From Lentinus brumalis (taxonomy: Eukaryota; Basidiomycota; Agaricomycetes; Polyporales; Polyporaceae): a DNA stretch of 64,000 nt. Of this stretch, positions 12,442 to 24,377 are shown one piece after another; position 1 is the stretch's first letter, and every line of letters starts with the position of its first letter. Under the pieces are notes generated by a model, which had not been told where the DNA came from, made no database searches, and saw nothing but the letters and a program-made list of their open reading frames with translations. The stretch lies in contig MARA01000032.1 in assembly GCA_001792895.1 (NCBI GenBank), positions 452,926 to 516,925 of the forward strand. The letters are read 5' to 3'. Made by a program: the position numbers and the translations under genes.

Positions 12442-12837
12442 CTAAGATGAGCTCTTCAGCCCGCACGATGACCATGAGTAGTCGGTCACTGACCTTGAGA
12501 AACAGGCGAAGTTGGGGATACTCCAGAGGCGACCGAGTGTAACCACAGACTGAGATGATCGTGGTTCGTTGTGACTCACTCAGACGCGTGACGTTAGACG
12601 CCGCCTACGACTCACGAGGCAAGCATAAGTAGACACTTGCCGGACCGAATTACAGCCTGAATTAAGAGGTGAGATATAGTAGGAAAGAGCATAGTACAGG
12701 GCTAGTCAAAACACGGCTCATACCAGTACATCGATCGACATGGTTTACAAGGAATGTCCAAAGTCCACTCTGGGCCTGGCTAGCATAACTTATACGTAAG
12801 AATCAATTCACCTAGTGAAGCCGAACTTTGCCAGAGC
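12442..12837. other. Intergenic between F-box gene and metacaspase
   Basis: Promoter region of the F-box gene (minus strand) and 3' flank of the metacaspase. No open frame or repeat of note. Confidence 0.5.
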
Positions 12838-15088
12838 TCAGAAGACGAACTTGAGGTTCGTATCCTGCGGAGATGGTCACATCAGCATCGAAAGGTCACC
12901 GCAAATCAGCACGATACGTACTATCCGGTGGGAGCTGGTGAGCTGAGGCTTCTGGCTGTACTTCTTCTTGAGGATGACCCGGATGGAGCGGAGGAGCTCC
13001 TGATACGTCGATTGCGGGTTTTGTTCTGCGGGAAAGGGTCAGCACGGCAAGCCTTCGAAAGGCTCACGGGACTGGTGTTCAAGTACTAGTACTCACGGAG
13101 CGAGGTCATGAACGCCTGCACCGTCACGCTTGGTCAGTCATCATTTGCCGAACGAAGGGGAGAAACTCACGTAGCTCATGGCGCCGGTCGCGTTACCGGC
13201 TTCCCATGTATCCGCGCTTGTCTGCGAGTCTTTGCAGCCGCTCCACGAGATCTGGACGGGGTCGAGTGAGTGTGTGCTGCGGAGACGGAGAGTGCGTCTC
13301 ATACCACGTCCGCCGGGGTAGACTTGTAGTCGACCCACTTCGCCTTGACCTGGCTGCCCTTGACTCGACCGTCGGACGAGTACTGCGGCGCATGAGATGA
13401 GCGTTCCTACACATGTCACTTCGCGGAGGAGGCGCGTACCAAGTAAGGAAGATCTGGGAGCATTCTCGTGAGTGTGGCGAGTGATAGTGAGCGGATCAGC
13501 AGCCATACCTAACACAGAGCCCGAGTGGCAAGACTGGAGGTGGACAGGTCAGCGCGCGCGGTAGCCGGGTGAGCGGGAGTCACGTACGTCGAACAGAGCC
13601 TGCGACGATGTCAGCGACTCCGTGAGGACAGAAAGAGATCGTGTCGGGACTCACGGTAAGACGACAGCCGACCGGGAGCTTCTTCACCTGTCAAGGGATG
13701 AGCACAATCCACAGCGACTGACGATCGACATTACCATGATGGTGTGCATCAGCTACAAAGACCGCGGTCAGAAAACACTGAGGGACAGCACGACGGGGAC
13801 TCACGTCGTCTACGATGTACCCGGAACGCTTGTGGTCTAGGGGAAAGATGACTGCGAGGGCGACGACGTTAGTCCTGATCAAGGCTGATTTCCGGGGAAC
13901 AGGCGGACTTTCGTCGAATCCATCGCGCTCGTCGCCATCGCGGTCCTTGACTTGGCCGCCATGTCCAGAGTCTGCGTGGCGCCGGGGAGCCTGTGAGAGA
14001 GCGTCCCGATGGCGATGCGGCGGGACTCACAGTGGAAGAATAGCGAGTCGTTCGGCTGTGCGCTCTTGACGAGCCAGTGCATCGCGTCGAGGATGTTCGC
14101 CCGGGTGGGACGCGAGCGCGGGTCCGTGGCGTCGTCCGTGAGCAGGACGATGTCTTCGGACTTGTATCCGTGCCTGCGCAGGAACTTCACGACGTTCCTC
14201 GCGTCGTTGATGCAGCCGTACAGCTCGTTCGGCTGGCCTTTGTAATTTATGCCGATCTGCAGGACCTGTCGTGTTAGACGGCAGAGTCGGAAATGGGAAG
14301 AAGACTCACGCAGAGCGCCTTCCTCCTCCCGGTGCATTTCGAGTACTGGAAGAAATGATGGTGATCGCTGGGGGCTGAAGATGCTGGATCGGGTCAGTAT
14401 GCGGGCGGGAAGGCTCTAGAAGTCGCAGCAAGTCAGTACATCACAGTGCGCGCATGTTCTGGGACGAACTTGTGATCTTCGCTGGTTGACTGCTGCTGTG
14501 ATGCCCGGACGGCCGAGGAGAGTGGCTCTGGCTCTGATGGTGGGAGTGCGAGTGACGATGACTGCTGCTGTGGTGGCTAGTGTAGTGGACCTGTACGTGA
14601 CTCGGCCCCATGGCTATAGGGCCGCGAGGAATGGGAACGGAGCTGGCGCCGCCGGGCGCTATCCATGGCCTGTCGGTGACACGGTCAAACGAATCCTGGT
14701 TCTCGTGAATGTCCACTCACCCTGAATCATCGTAATATCTGTGCGGTTCGTCGTCAATACGAGAGGTCCTAGCAGTGAGGACTGCACTCACGACGGACTG
14801 TAAGAGCTGGCAGCAGTCGGGGCACCAATCGGCATGAAAGGCGCGGGCGGAGGCCCTGACTGCACGACACCAAAGCCGGCGGGACTGAAGAAGTACGGCG
14901 CACACATGTGAGTCGGGAGTAGAGATCGTATGTAATGGACTCACGAGGAAGGGTACCTGTTATACGAGTTCGTAAGCGAAGTATGCGTACTACCGCAAGC
15001 GGAGGACTCACGGCGGCGCCTGATGCTGGGCGTGGTATGGAGGGGCACCCTGCCCCTGGACTCCGCCTCCGCTGAGATCCCACATCAT
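12838..15088 (-). CDS. MCA1: Type I metacaspase
   Basis: Caspase-like cysteine protease that cleaves after Arg/Lys, linked in fungi to stress, protein quality control and death. The start MMWDLSGGGVQGQGAPPYH at 15,088 opens a Gly/Pro/Gln-rich prodomain, followed by a Ser/His-rich segment (about 14,470-14,640). The catalytic p20 part holds CTGRRKALCVLQIGINY, GCINDARNVVKFLRRHGY, the His motif YSGHGGQVKDRDGDERDGFD and, after a 12-nt exon (ALFD, 13,581-13,592 region), the Cys motif SCHSGSVLDLPY. Then come a VISWSGCKDSQTSAD block and the C-terminal end DTNLKFVF with stop at 12,838-12,840. At least 14 exons join in frame with GTGAGT-type donors, many of them under 40 nt. Length is close to the family norm. 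All catalytic residues are present, so it should be active. Confidence 0.93.
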
Positions 15089-16037
15089 CTTGACCGAGGA
15101 CTTTGGGCTGGGCTGCCGAGGAGGATGGGGGAACGGTGCAGGTGTGCGATTTGGAAAGCACAGTCGGCGTGGCAGTTAATCGGGGAAAGCTTATAACTCC
15201 CGTCGAGGCGCTACAGGCTTGGCACTTCGAGGAAAGGATGCCGAGGGGTCCGGCGCCGCTCAGCCTGGGCGGTGACTCGCGCGACAGTGGTTCGCGTCTC
15301 GGGACCACAAGGCTGTCCAGCCAACGGATCCTAGTTTGGGCTCTGTGGGAACACACGTGAGTGGCATGTCGTCCGCAATACCACATATGTCCTGACCTTG
15401 AGGAAGTAAGATACCCAGAATATGTGGTGCGTCGGTTGGCACGGGCCTCATCGCAACGCTAGCAGGAGGTGGGGTTCCAAGAGTGTAGGCAAGTGGCGGC
15501 GAACAACAGAGGCGCCCATAGTAAGTATGTAATGATACTCATCATGCTTATCGGATGAGCTCTGTGGGACTGGACTCGTGTTTCGATACTTGCTGCAAAG
15601 CAATCATGTCATGACTAGTTGCTATAATGCACCCTACGCTCTCGGGTCAGCAAGTCTTCGGCAAGTCTAGTGATGTTCTGTCCGACGGCACGGCGGTGGT
15701 AGGCGGTGGGATCGGATCTGCCAACTGCACGGCGCCTTGCGTGGTTCTGCCGCACTATTCGGAGCCTAACTCTCTTCCGGTCCACATTGCACATTGAGCC
15801 TGAGACGTGCAGCGGTATATTGATAGGAAGATATACATGTGAGTCTGTTGCTCTGACACAGGATCTCTCGACCTCTTAATGCTCACGCGATACTTCACAG
15901 TGGTAACGGGACTTGCAGAAATTGGGAACAACGTCCCCAGTCACGGTGCTTGACAAATATTGGACAGGCAAGCTGACATCATTACTGTCTAAGTTCAACC
16001 TGTTGAATTGTTAGGGTAGGGTGCAGACAGCGACGAT
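15089..16037. other. Intergenic, divergent promoters
   Basis: Region between the divergent starts of the metacaspase and the DUF6535 gene. Short AT-rich stretches occur at 15,480-15,650 and 15,830-16,000. No gene, RNA or clear repeat supported. Confidence 0.5.
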
Positions 16038-17919
16038 ATGACCGACGTCCGTACGGAGCCGGGAGATGCCACGGTCGCTTGGACAGAGTGCGCCAGAGTA
16101 GTCAAACAGCATAGTGACGAGACGGTCAAGCGTTGGAAGGATGACATTGACACGCTGCTAGTCTACGTGAGTGCCAGTGACTCAGTGACAACGCCTGCCT
16201 TCCTCGAGGCTTACAATACGCCCTGCAGGCCGGTCTATTCTCCGGAATAATCACAGCTTTCAACGTCCAATCGTACACCTTGCTTCAGCCATCTGCACCG
16301 GATGCATCTGTGGCTCTCCTCGCAGGGATCTCCGACCAACTGAGGAGTTTTTCGCTCAACCCTCCCTTCATCAATTCTACCTCCATAATCGCACCGCCGC
16401 CGCCGTCCTTCCGTGTCGCTAGAACTGCAGTGTGGATCAATATCCTTTGGTTCTCGAGCTTGATATGCAGCCTCTCCGCCGCCTCTATCGGTATCATGGT
16501 CAAGCAGTGGCTCCATGAAGCCGAGGTGGGGCTTTCCGGGACTTCGCGCGAAGCCGCTCGTGTCCGGCAGTACCGATATGACGGACTACGGAAGTGGCAG
16601 GTGGGGACGATTGTCGCCATGCTTCCAGTCCTTTTGCAACTTGCGGCTATACTGTTCTTCGCTGGCCTCCTAGTGCTCCTCTGGACACTGCATCCCGCCG
16701 TGGCGATAGTCGCGTCAGTCCTCGTCGGAACCCTGTTCTTGTTCATCATTATCACGGTAATTCTCCCCGCCTTCGTACCCGACTGCACCTATCGCTCACC
16801 TCAGGCCCTCGGGATATTCCTCATGGTGCAAGCGGCCGGTCGCCTCCTTCGCCCGGCTCTTAACCTCATTGCCCAACTTTTCGACGGCTACGGAGCCTGG
16901 TTCGCCACAATCCACGAGGCTTTACTTGGCGTCGTGTGCAGCGATTGGGGCTCTTTCCGCGGCTGGGCAGGACGTGAACGCGTAGAGACCGCTTTTGCAG
17001 AGAACACGCTCGACGAGAACATCCTCAAGGTCGCCGACGCGGTCTTGCTTGATAACCGCTTCCTGGAGGAGTGCGTACGACCGTGCATAAAGACGCTACC
17101 CTCATGGGGTGCCATTCAGTGTTATAGGAAGATACGCGCAAGTCGCATCTTGCACCTGGGTCCTTTGTGGGGTCGGTACGGATCCCTGGGACACCGCTAC
17201 GAAGTACTGGCGCTGGATGTTACCGAGCGCTGTCTGGACGACACAGTGCGGCTCTATGCCCTCGATGATCTCAAGCCCATCGTAAAGGAGCTTCTGCTTC
17301 GCTTACAGTACCCCTTACCTGAGGATATCAGCGAACGATGTGGGCGCGTTATTGCTCGAGTTGTGGCGCTGGGTGGAGACTTCGTCGAGTTCACGACGGA
17401 CGCTTTACGCTCCAGAGCATGCCTTGCGGATGAGTGCTATCTTGATGTATCTGTTTGCGAAGGTGCGTGGAACATTTCTGCTGCGCGATTGCGTTCTCAT
17501 ACGCCTCTGCAGTTATAGAAGCGCTAGAGAAATCGGTGTCCGATGGGCCTCTCGAGCATCAAGCAACCATGACGTGCACCTACGCAGACGTCTTGGCGAG
17601 CATCGCGCTTCATCCGCATATGTTGCGCGGGCAGTATGGCGACTACCTGAAAGGCCACCTCAACTGCGCGCTCGTCTCAGTAAAGCGTGTTCTCGCTGAC
17701 ACGAGTGCGGTATGGGAACCGAGCCGCGACGCGGTCCTCCGTCTGCTTGAGACACTGCTTGCACTGGAGAGAGAGACATCTGAGTGCTGGTCGAGGCGTG
17801 ATCTTCTCCTATGCTTGGACGAAGCGTTGGAACGTTGTGCATCTCACGGCCATTATCCCGAAGATCTGCGGCGTCAGCTCGATGCCATGGACACATATCG
17901 TGGCACCCGTGCGGAGTAG
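16038..17919 (+). CDS. DUF6535-family multi-pass membrane protein
   Basis: Integral membrane protein of unknown function, from a family found in large numbers in Agaricomycetes. Three exons: start MTDVRTEPGDATVAW at 16,038, intron from about 16,167 to 16,228, long exon, and an intron at 17,462-17,511 ending before VIEALEKS. The N-terminal signature WKDDIDTLLVY-AGLFSGIITAFNVQSY is the DUF6535 hallmark, with the first membrane segment crossing the first splice junction. Further segments are near ILWFSSLICSLSAASIGIMV, VAMLPVLLQLAAILFFAGLL and AIVASVLVGTLFLFIIITVI. The C-terminal 400 residues are soluble and helical, without a known domain. Stop at 17,917-17,919. Confidence 0.85.
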
Positions 17920-18750
17920 CGATAGGCTGAGTGATCGTCACACTCAAGGTAAGTCCCGCCTGCCTCGATTCGTTAATCATCGTCGACCTCTTGTCACAGG
18001 TTGCAACCGCGGCGTCCCCGGGACTTCTATATCACGGTTTCGAGATACCCACAGCTATACCTCCGCGAATATCTAGCCGCAGTCGGAACGGTGGCCTCCA
18101 CTATCCGGTGCACAGTGTAACCAGCCTGAGTTGATTACTTAGTATCATCATTGCGGCCAGAGATACTTCAAGTACTTATCCGTTCCTCCGAACTTGTGTT
18201 CACTGACCTCGGCTTAGCTCATACTTCTATTATGGCCGAGTTGAAAGACGTTGTCCTTCATACCTGGGCCTGGCGACTCCGACTCGAGCGACTCACGCCG
18301 CTGGCGGGCCGCGGCTGTAGAGCCGTGACTGTGACGTCGAAGCTGTGACGCTACGCTGTCACATTATCGCAAGAGACAGACGCCCGCAGTTCTTTCCTCT
18401 GCCTTTCCTCAACGTTTCCCCCCTCCGACCCCCTCATCCGTCTGTTGAACTTACTATGTACTATGGACATCAGTCGCGCATTAGGCGCTATGGGCACAGC
18501 CTCTTACGATAGATCTAAGGCTATGCTTCTTCTTTTCCTTTTTAGGCATACACTACGAAACCATGTGGTTACCTGGCTTCTCTTTTGTCTAGTACATTCC
18601 AGTGCGTTCTACAACGCTCCGGACTCTTCTAGATATCTCTGGACTGCCTTGTGACCATTCCAATTTGTCGTCGTCTGAGTCATCTCTACTCGCTCTGACT
18701 CAGACTCGTCACATGCTCTCCTTTCTGTTGCTTACTCATGCTACTCCTGC
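17920..18750. other. Intergenic region upstream of UTP16-like gene
   Basis: Noncoding. The part from 18,350 on is pyrimidine-rich on the plus strand. No gene supported. Confidence 0.5.
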
Positions 18751-18754
18751 ACAG

Positions 18755-18762
18755 TATATAAG
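18755..18762 (+). promoter_or_regulatory. TATA box (TATATAAG type)
   Basis: A clean TATATAAG lies about 260 bp before the ATG of the UTP16-like gene, followed by a T-rich leader. Spacing would allow a start site near 18,790 and a leader of about 230 nt. Inferred from sequence only. Confidence 0.45.
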
Positions 18763-18789
18763 GAGGGACATTTGGGCTTCGTCTCCTCA

Positions 18790-18960
18790 GTCTTTTGCTC
18801 TAACTGACTGAGGAGTAAGTACTCGATTACCTATGCGCTCTATGCTCTATACTTACAAGTACTTCGTAGCTTGTTGTCCACTCGTCTGCTAGGTACTTGT
18901 GTCTATGCTATTAGTCTTTTGCTCTAACTGACTGAGGACTTGTTGTCCACTCGTCTGCTA
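18790..18960 (+). repeat. Shuffled short direct repeats in the leader region
   Basis: Two words occur twice each. Word one (starting TCTTTTGCTCTAACTGACTG) is at 18,791-18,814 and 18,915-18,938. Word two (CTTGTTGTCCACTCGTCTGC) is at 18,870-18,892 and 18,939-18,961. In the second instance they abut, in the first they are 55 bp apart, which suggests duplication with partial loss. Confidence 0.7.
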
Positions 18961-19018
18961 GTCGTTGCGACATAGCCTTCACAGGTTCAGACTTCATCAC
19001 CGTCAGCTTCTAGTCGAC

Positions 19019-20069
19019 ATGCCCGCGAGAACGAAGCATACTGCGGCAGAGTCTAGCGATGACGAAGCTCCGGAAGCTATCTCATTCGGCTCCTCGAAGA
19101 AATCCGCTCAGGGCGAACGCGAGGCCGTCCAACAGTTCCACGCGTCCGAGAAGCAGAAGAGAAAGGAGAAAAACCGCGCAGTTGATCGCGCGTTGAAAAA
19201 CCGTTCTGTGAAGGGCAAGGGAAAGGCGAACGATACCGCGAACGAGGATGGGGATTCGGGCAGCGACGAAGATGCCGGAGAGGGCGGTCCCAGCAGAGAG
19301 GACTTGGAGGCAAGAATGGCACGTGCGATGATGGAAGCGGACGATGAAGACCTGGAGGAGGAAGGAGGAGAGTCTGCATTCGGAGGGCTCTCTGGGGAGG
19401 AGGATGTCGAGATGGAAGAGGACGAAGTCGGTATGTCGGACGCAGAGGAGGAATCCGACGATGGAGATGAAGATGAGGGTGAGCTGGAGGAAGACGAAGA
19501 CGACGAGATGGACTCCGGGAACGAGGAAGACGACGACGAGGTCGACCTTACGGCGAAACAAGCCACGTCCTCAAAACGCAACTACCTACCTGACCACCTT
19601 TTCAAATCCGCGCTCTCTAGTGCGCCTTCCAAAAGCTCGAAAATTGTGTTCGATGATAGCTCCCGCAACTCGCCCCCTCCTTCCACGCATCGGAAACGCA
19701 AGAGAAGACAGCAGTCGTCCAAGGATATTATCCTCGGGTGAGTTCAGTTGGCGAGCATCGAGAGGAATCCCGAAATTGATCCATCCTAGCTCTCGTACTA
19801 TCCGCACGCTATCCAAGGCGAATATTATCACCTCTTCTGTTGTCGCCAAGGGTCTCTCTCGCCCGCGACAAGCGGAGAAATTCACGCGTGATAGCCTTAA
19901 CCTGAAGGGCAATCCTCTGAAGTCCAGGGCCAAAGGATGGGCACGGAAATCAGGTATGTTGTTTCCGCCAAAATCCTACATGCGCATATAACGAATCATC
20001 TGTGCTGTAGCCAACCTAGGAGTCATGAAGAGATCCGGGCCGGCAGCGAACTTCGTGCGCAACGCGTGA
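19019..20069 (+). CDS. UTP16: UTP16/BUD21-like U3 snoRNP-associated nucleolar protein
   Basis: Probable small-subunit processome component needed for 18S rRNA maturation. Exons 19,019-19,737, 19,790-19,953 and 20,011-20,069. The N-terminus ESSDDEAPEAISFGSSKK followed by a Lys/Arg/Glu-rich helix (EKQKRKEKNRAVDRALKNRS) fits the UTP16/BUD21 domain. A long acidic Asp/Glu tract fills residues about 80-180. The C-terminal half is basic, with NYLPDHLFKSALSS and an Arg/Lys-rich end (SHRKRKRRQQ-type patch, then GVMKRSGPAANFVRNA). About 310 residues. The acidic-then-basic design is common to nucleolar proteins, so the exact family is likely rather than certain. Confidence 0.7.
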
Positions 20070-20121
20070 TGGTTTCCTATCTCCGCTATAACATGTCATA
20101 TCACCCACTAGCCCTATCCAT

Positions 20122-21737
20122 TCAGGGGAACGAAAGCTTGTTCGCCTTTGCCGCAATTTCCGCGAAGTATATCGCTGTCTCGGCCATGATGACAAGACGC
20201 CCATCTCCAGCGAAGACGAGGTTCGCGGAGGTGGTTCCCAGGAAGAACTTGCCGAGGAGCGTTCCGTCAGAGTCCCAGACCTGTCGCGCGAACGGTTTAC
20301 AACAGTCGAACTCATCAATTGGTGCGTGACTTACTTGAACTCCGTCTCCCGTCCCCGCGTATACGTTCCCTGCTGCATCCAGTTGGATCCCGTCGGCAAT
20401 CCCGGTGTCGACGTATGCGAACACCCTGCGGTTCTTGAACGCGTTCGACTTCGCGTCGACGTCGAACGCGTATCTGGAACCGAGCCAAGTCACTACTTGT
20501 CGCTAGCTGTAATCATACCGCGCCTTACATGGTGGCCGGGTCCGTTTGGTTGTTGCCGAGGAAGCCGCCGTTCGCACCTGTGTCAGTGCTGCGCATAAGA
20601 GAATCATGAGCGCCGTTAATTCACTGTGAGGAAACGGCCTTGTACTGCGTACACAAATGCCGTCCTCCCATCGGGGGTGAAGGCGATCCCGTTGCATCGG
20701 TCGAAGCCGTCCGCTACAACGCGCACGGAACCGGTATCTGGGTCGAAGCGATAAACCTGGTTTGGTAGCAACGGCGGCGGACGGAAGTGATTGAGGAAGC
20801 CGTATCTGGGCGGATCTGTCGTCAGGACGTGGGATCACTATAAGCGCGAACGTTGTGAGCACGTACGTTACGTCTGTGAAGAACAGCTTGTTCGACCCCG
20901 GATGGATCTTCACATCGTTGAGTGAGTTGAATTGCCTCCCGAAGAAGTTGTCAAGCAAGACGGTGGTGTTGTGCGGGGGTGCGGGGTCGACGAGCGCGAT
21001 CGAGGGTGGGAGAGGCCCTCTTCCCGAGTTGATGAGTACGAGTTTGCCGTTGAATGGACCGGTTCCTCCGTTTGTCATCTGAATAGCCTCCGGAAGGTCT
21101 ATCTGTGTCACGTACGTAGTTCAGCCCGTAATCATGCCCTCGCCGAGCAAGCCTCTCACTTTCGTTGCAGTGACGTTCACTGGTGCTACGCCTGACCCGG
21201 ACGCCTTGATTGCAGCAGCGACGTCTTGGAGGCTTATCTTCGACACCTGGTTGTTGTGGTCGATGTCGCTCATCCCGAGCGCGCCGCCGTCGTTGCTGGC
21301 GAAGAAGACCTCGTCCGTCTTCGGGACCCAAATTGGCGCCTCATGGGCGAACGCGAATGTTGGGTTCGCTGCTATTGCACGGATGGTCGCGCTCGGGCCC
21401 AGGATTTTCAGGAAATCACGATGGAATACCTGGAAGAACGGCGGGGTGGTATTCGTGGGGTTGAAGAACTCCTCTGTCGCGGATTGCCGGAAAGAACCGT
21501 TTATGCCGAGAACATTGAACTCAAGAGGATCGACAAGCTATGGGAGCAGGCACAGCGGATGTCAATTGACGTGATGTCTTGCATCATCACAGCATGAAGA
21601 GATGGGGATGGAGCACTCACCACAGCTTGTGGAGGTGCGCCCGTTCTGTTCGTTGCCCTTAACTGCGACGGCGTCGTGGCGTATGCCCATGCCGTCAGTC
21701 CGACGACGACCGCGGTGATGCTTGAAACTGCGATCAT
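20122..21737 (-). CDS. Secreted SMP-30/gluconolactonase/LRE-like enzyme
   Basis: Six-bladed beta-propeller of the calcium-dependent phosphotriesterase/lactonase superfamily. Start MIAVSSITAVVVGLTAWAYA at 21,737 is a signal peptide, so the enzyme enters the secretory pathway. Seven or so exons join in frame. Signature stretches in order: FNVLGINGSF, HEAPIWVPKTDEVFFASN, NGGTGPFNGKLVLINSGRG, NSLNDVKIHPGSNKLFFTD, TYGFLNHFRP (across a splice), NGIAFTPDGRTAFVTDTG, DGIQLDAAGNVYAGTGDGVQ. These hold the metal-binding Glu, Asn and Asp positions of the fold. Stop at 20,122-20,124, only 53 bp from the convergent UTP16-like stop. Substrate unknown; in fungi such proteins are annotated as lactonohydrolases. 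Confidence 0.88.
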
Positions 21738-22596
21738 CTTCCAGGCTTGGATGTGGTGGGAGTCGGCAGTAACGTCTTTCGACGCTCCCGGTGTTGGCTT
21801 ATGTACTTGCTGGGCTGGGTGGGTGTGCCGTCATGGCATCGATCGAGCAGGGTAGAAAGTACCCACGTCGGGACCTTTTCGACCTCATGACCGCCATTGG
21901 TCGAGGTTCTGCAACGTCTTGGAGCACGAGCAGAGCACGGGCTACCAGAATGAATACCCGGTTTATGGAAGTGACGACCGTGCGCGGAGCGGTCGGAACG
22001 TCAAGGGAACGCGACGTCCAAGACGTGAGAATTGCGTACGGTGCAACAGCTTGATGAACAGCCTTCAACAGCCCTGACCTTTTGAACCACAGGACTTGAC
22101 TTATTGGGCTTCGCGTCGGCAGAAGCGCTGCGCTGGTGGGCGAATAGGCGCACTTGGAGTCTGGTAGGCGGACATCTGCATCATCTTCTCTTGTTGCCGA
22201 TTGTCTGTCGACTCCTCCACCGCCGACAGAGGGCGCACTTCGAGACAATGTTCGTCAGCTGTCCAAAATAGGTCTACTCAAGGGAACGCCTGGATTGGGT
22301 AAGCTGGCAGCAGGGGCATGTGAGCTGATGGGAAATAAGACATCCTTCTCGGTGATAGGACGAGCAGAGACAATAAAGGCGAACTTCCATCGCCCCGATG
22401 TGATCTCTCCGGTCCACTGTCTCTTTTGTTCGCTCATCTGAGAGCGTGCGCACCCATCAATGCCGCGCTCCCAGACAAAAGACGGTGGTACATGGGTGCG
22501 CGCGAGATTCATACATAACACAGTGATGCTGCAGACGATGATCCTCGATATCCTCGAGCTCGACCATCATTCGAGTCTGCGCTGCCCAAGGCTTCG
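21738..22596. other. Intergenic, divergent promoters
   Basis: Region between the divergent lactonase-like and F-box genes. Open frames here are short and lack recognisable content. Confidence 0.5.
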
Positions 22597-24377
22597 ATGG
22601 CCAGCTTCTCAATGTGTCGGTCGCCCACCGCTACCACTACCGCCGTATCCTCGCAACGTTCCCTTGCCGCCCCGGGATGGCCAGAGGGAGGATCGGGATT
22701 TAAGCAGCTCGCACTTCTTCTGGATCCGTCAATGTTCCCTCCGCGACGAGGCCAGCTTCTGCTCCAGTCGGCGACGATGGCGCACACAGTACACCAGTCA
22801 CCGATCACCCAGCTTCCCGTAGAGCTGCTGTCATACATATTCGTTCTGAGCGTACATACCCCAGATCCAGAGGCGCGCGAAGAAGACTCCCAGGGGGAGG
22901 GAAGTGACGACATCTCGCCATGTCTGTCCTCCTCTTCTACCACTCCGGATGTGCTTGCCTCGGTGAGCAGACACTGGCGGGGAGTGGCACTGAACACGCC
23001 GCGGCTGTGGACGAGGCTTTGCGTGACGATTGGAGACGTCATGTACCACAAGAGGGGACCAATGTTCTCCCTCGTCTCCCGGTACGTCTCCCGGTCGGGA
23101 CAGTGCCCTCTAGACATCTTCGTCGATGCTCGGGACCCAGAATGGGACTTCTCTGAATCAGAGTGAGTGCTTTCCGACTCGAACTCTGTCATTTACTGAT
23201 TGTGATTCGGTAGTTCGATAGGAGCCATCGTCAGTCCGTACATCGACCTGTACGACTACACCCATCCGTTCAAGGCTGAGCACATGCACCATGTGCTGAA
23301 CATCCTCATGCCCCACGTCCACCGCTTCCGCTCTCTCGCCATCCTCACCGACCGATGGGCGCCCATGCAGACCGCCCTCGACTGCCTCAGCATGGAGATC
23401 CCAGCATTCGTGTCCACACCTCGACCTCTCCCATCGAGCCTTCCCATGCTGGAGACCCTGGTCCTGATGCGGTGCAACGAGTTCGCCAGCTACCACAGCG
23501 ACTTCAGCCCTGCGGACCGGAAAGATCCTGTGCACCTGCCGTTCGGAGCCCTCCTCTCGAACTCGGAGGAGGCGCAAGCGGACGCGCCAGTGCTGACGCG
23601 CCTGAAGAAGCTCGTGCTCTCCGGGGTCCACACGCAGTGGTCTCGTCTTCCGCGCCTGCTCCCTCCGCAGCACTCTCCTATGGAGTCACTCGAGCTGTCG
23701 TACCACTGCAGTGAGGTCCGGCCGAGCGAGCGCGAGTGCAAAGACATGCTCGAACGTTGCCCGCAGCTGAAGGAGCTCAAGTTGCGCGTCTCGGGACCCA
23801 AGTCTCCGCAGAGCCCCGGGCCCTGCGAGAATGCGCACCTTGAACGCCCCGTATCCCTCCCCGACCTCGAGACGATCGTGATGGGCTACGACGACCCGTA
23901 CGCCGCGGCGACGGTGCTCGACATGGTCGACGCGCCCAACTTGCGGGAGCTCACGCTCGAAGACTCGTCCTCTCCCGGACGAGAGGACCGACTGGACGCG
24001 GAGCCGCTCCTCCGCGCCTGTGCAGTGAGCAGCGTCCGCGGCGGGGAGCCTGCATTCCCGCGCGTGGAGGCGCTATCCATGCAGCGCGTCGACGCATCTG
24101 CGGAGGCGTTTGCGATGCTGTACGGGGCACTGCCGGGCTGCGTGCGCTGTCCGTGTCGCAGATGTTCCTCCTGGGTGCGAGCGCGCTCCGCCCGGACGTT
24201 CGTATCACGTTTGAGCCTTCGGTACTGCCGCCGTCGGACCTCGTCGTTGATACTGTCAATTCGGACGGCGAGCTGCTGGCAAACAAGCTGGCGCTCCAGC
24301 GAGAGGGGCTCGTTGGCGTGAAGCCGGATCTGCTGTTGTATGGTGCGCTGGAAGGCGTTCCGCGGATGTTGTGGTGA
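22597..24377 (+). CDS. F-box/LRR-like protein with an apparent one-base frameshift
   Basis: Probable SCF substrate receptor. The F-box is at SPITQLPVELLSYIFVLS, with VLASVSRHWRGVALNTPRLW. One intron at about 23,164-23,212 joins the F-box exon to a long leucine-rich exon (LPMLETLVLMRCN, LTRLKKLVLSG, CPQLKELKLRVSG, APNLRELTLEDSS). At the GGG run 24,134-24,136 the reading frame shifts by one: before it reads YGALPG, after it RALSVSQMFLLGASALRP, which continues to the stop at 24,375-24,377. No GT-AG intron of suitable length explains the shift. Start could be 22,597 or the ATG at 22,779 just before the F-box. Confidence 0.8.
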
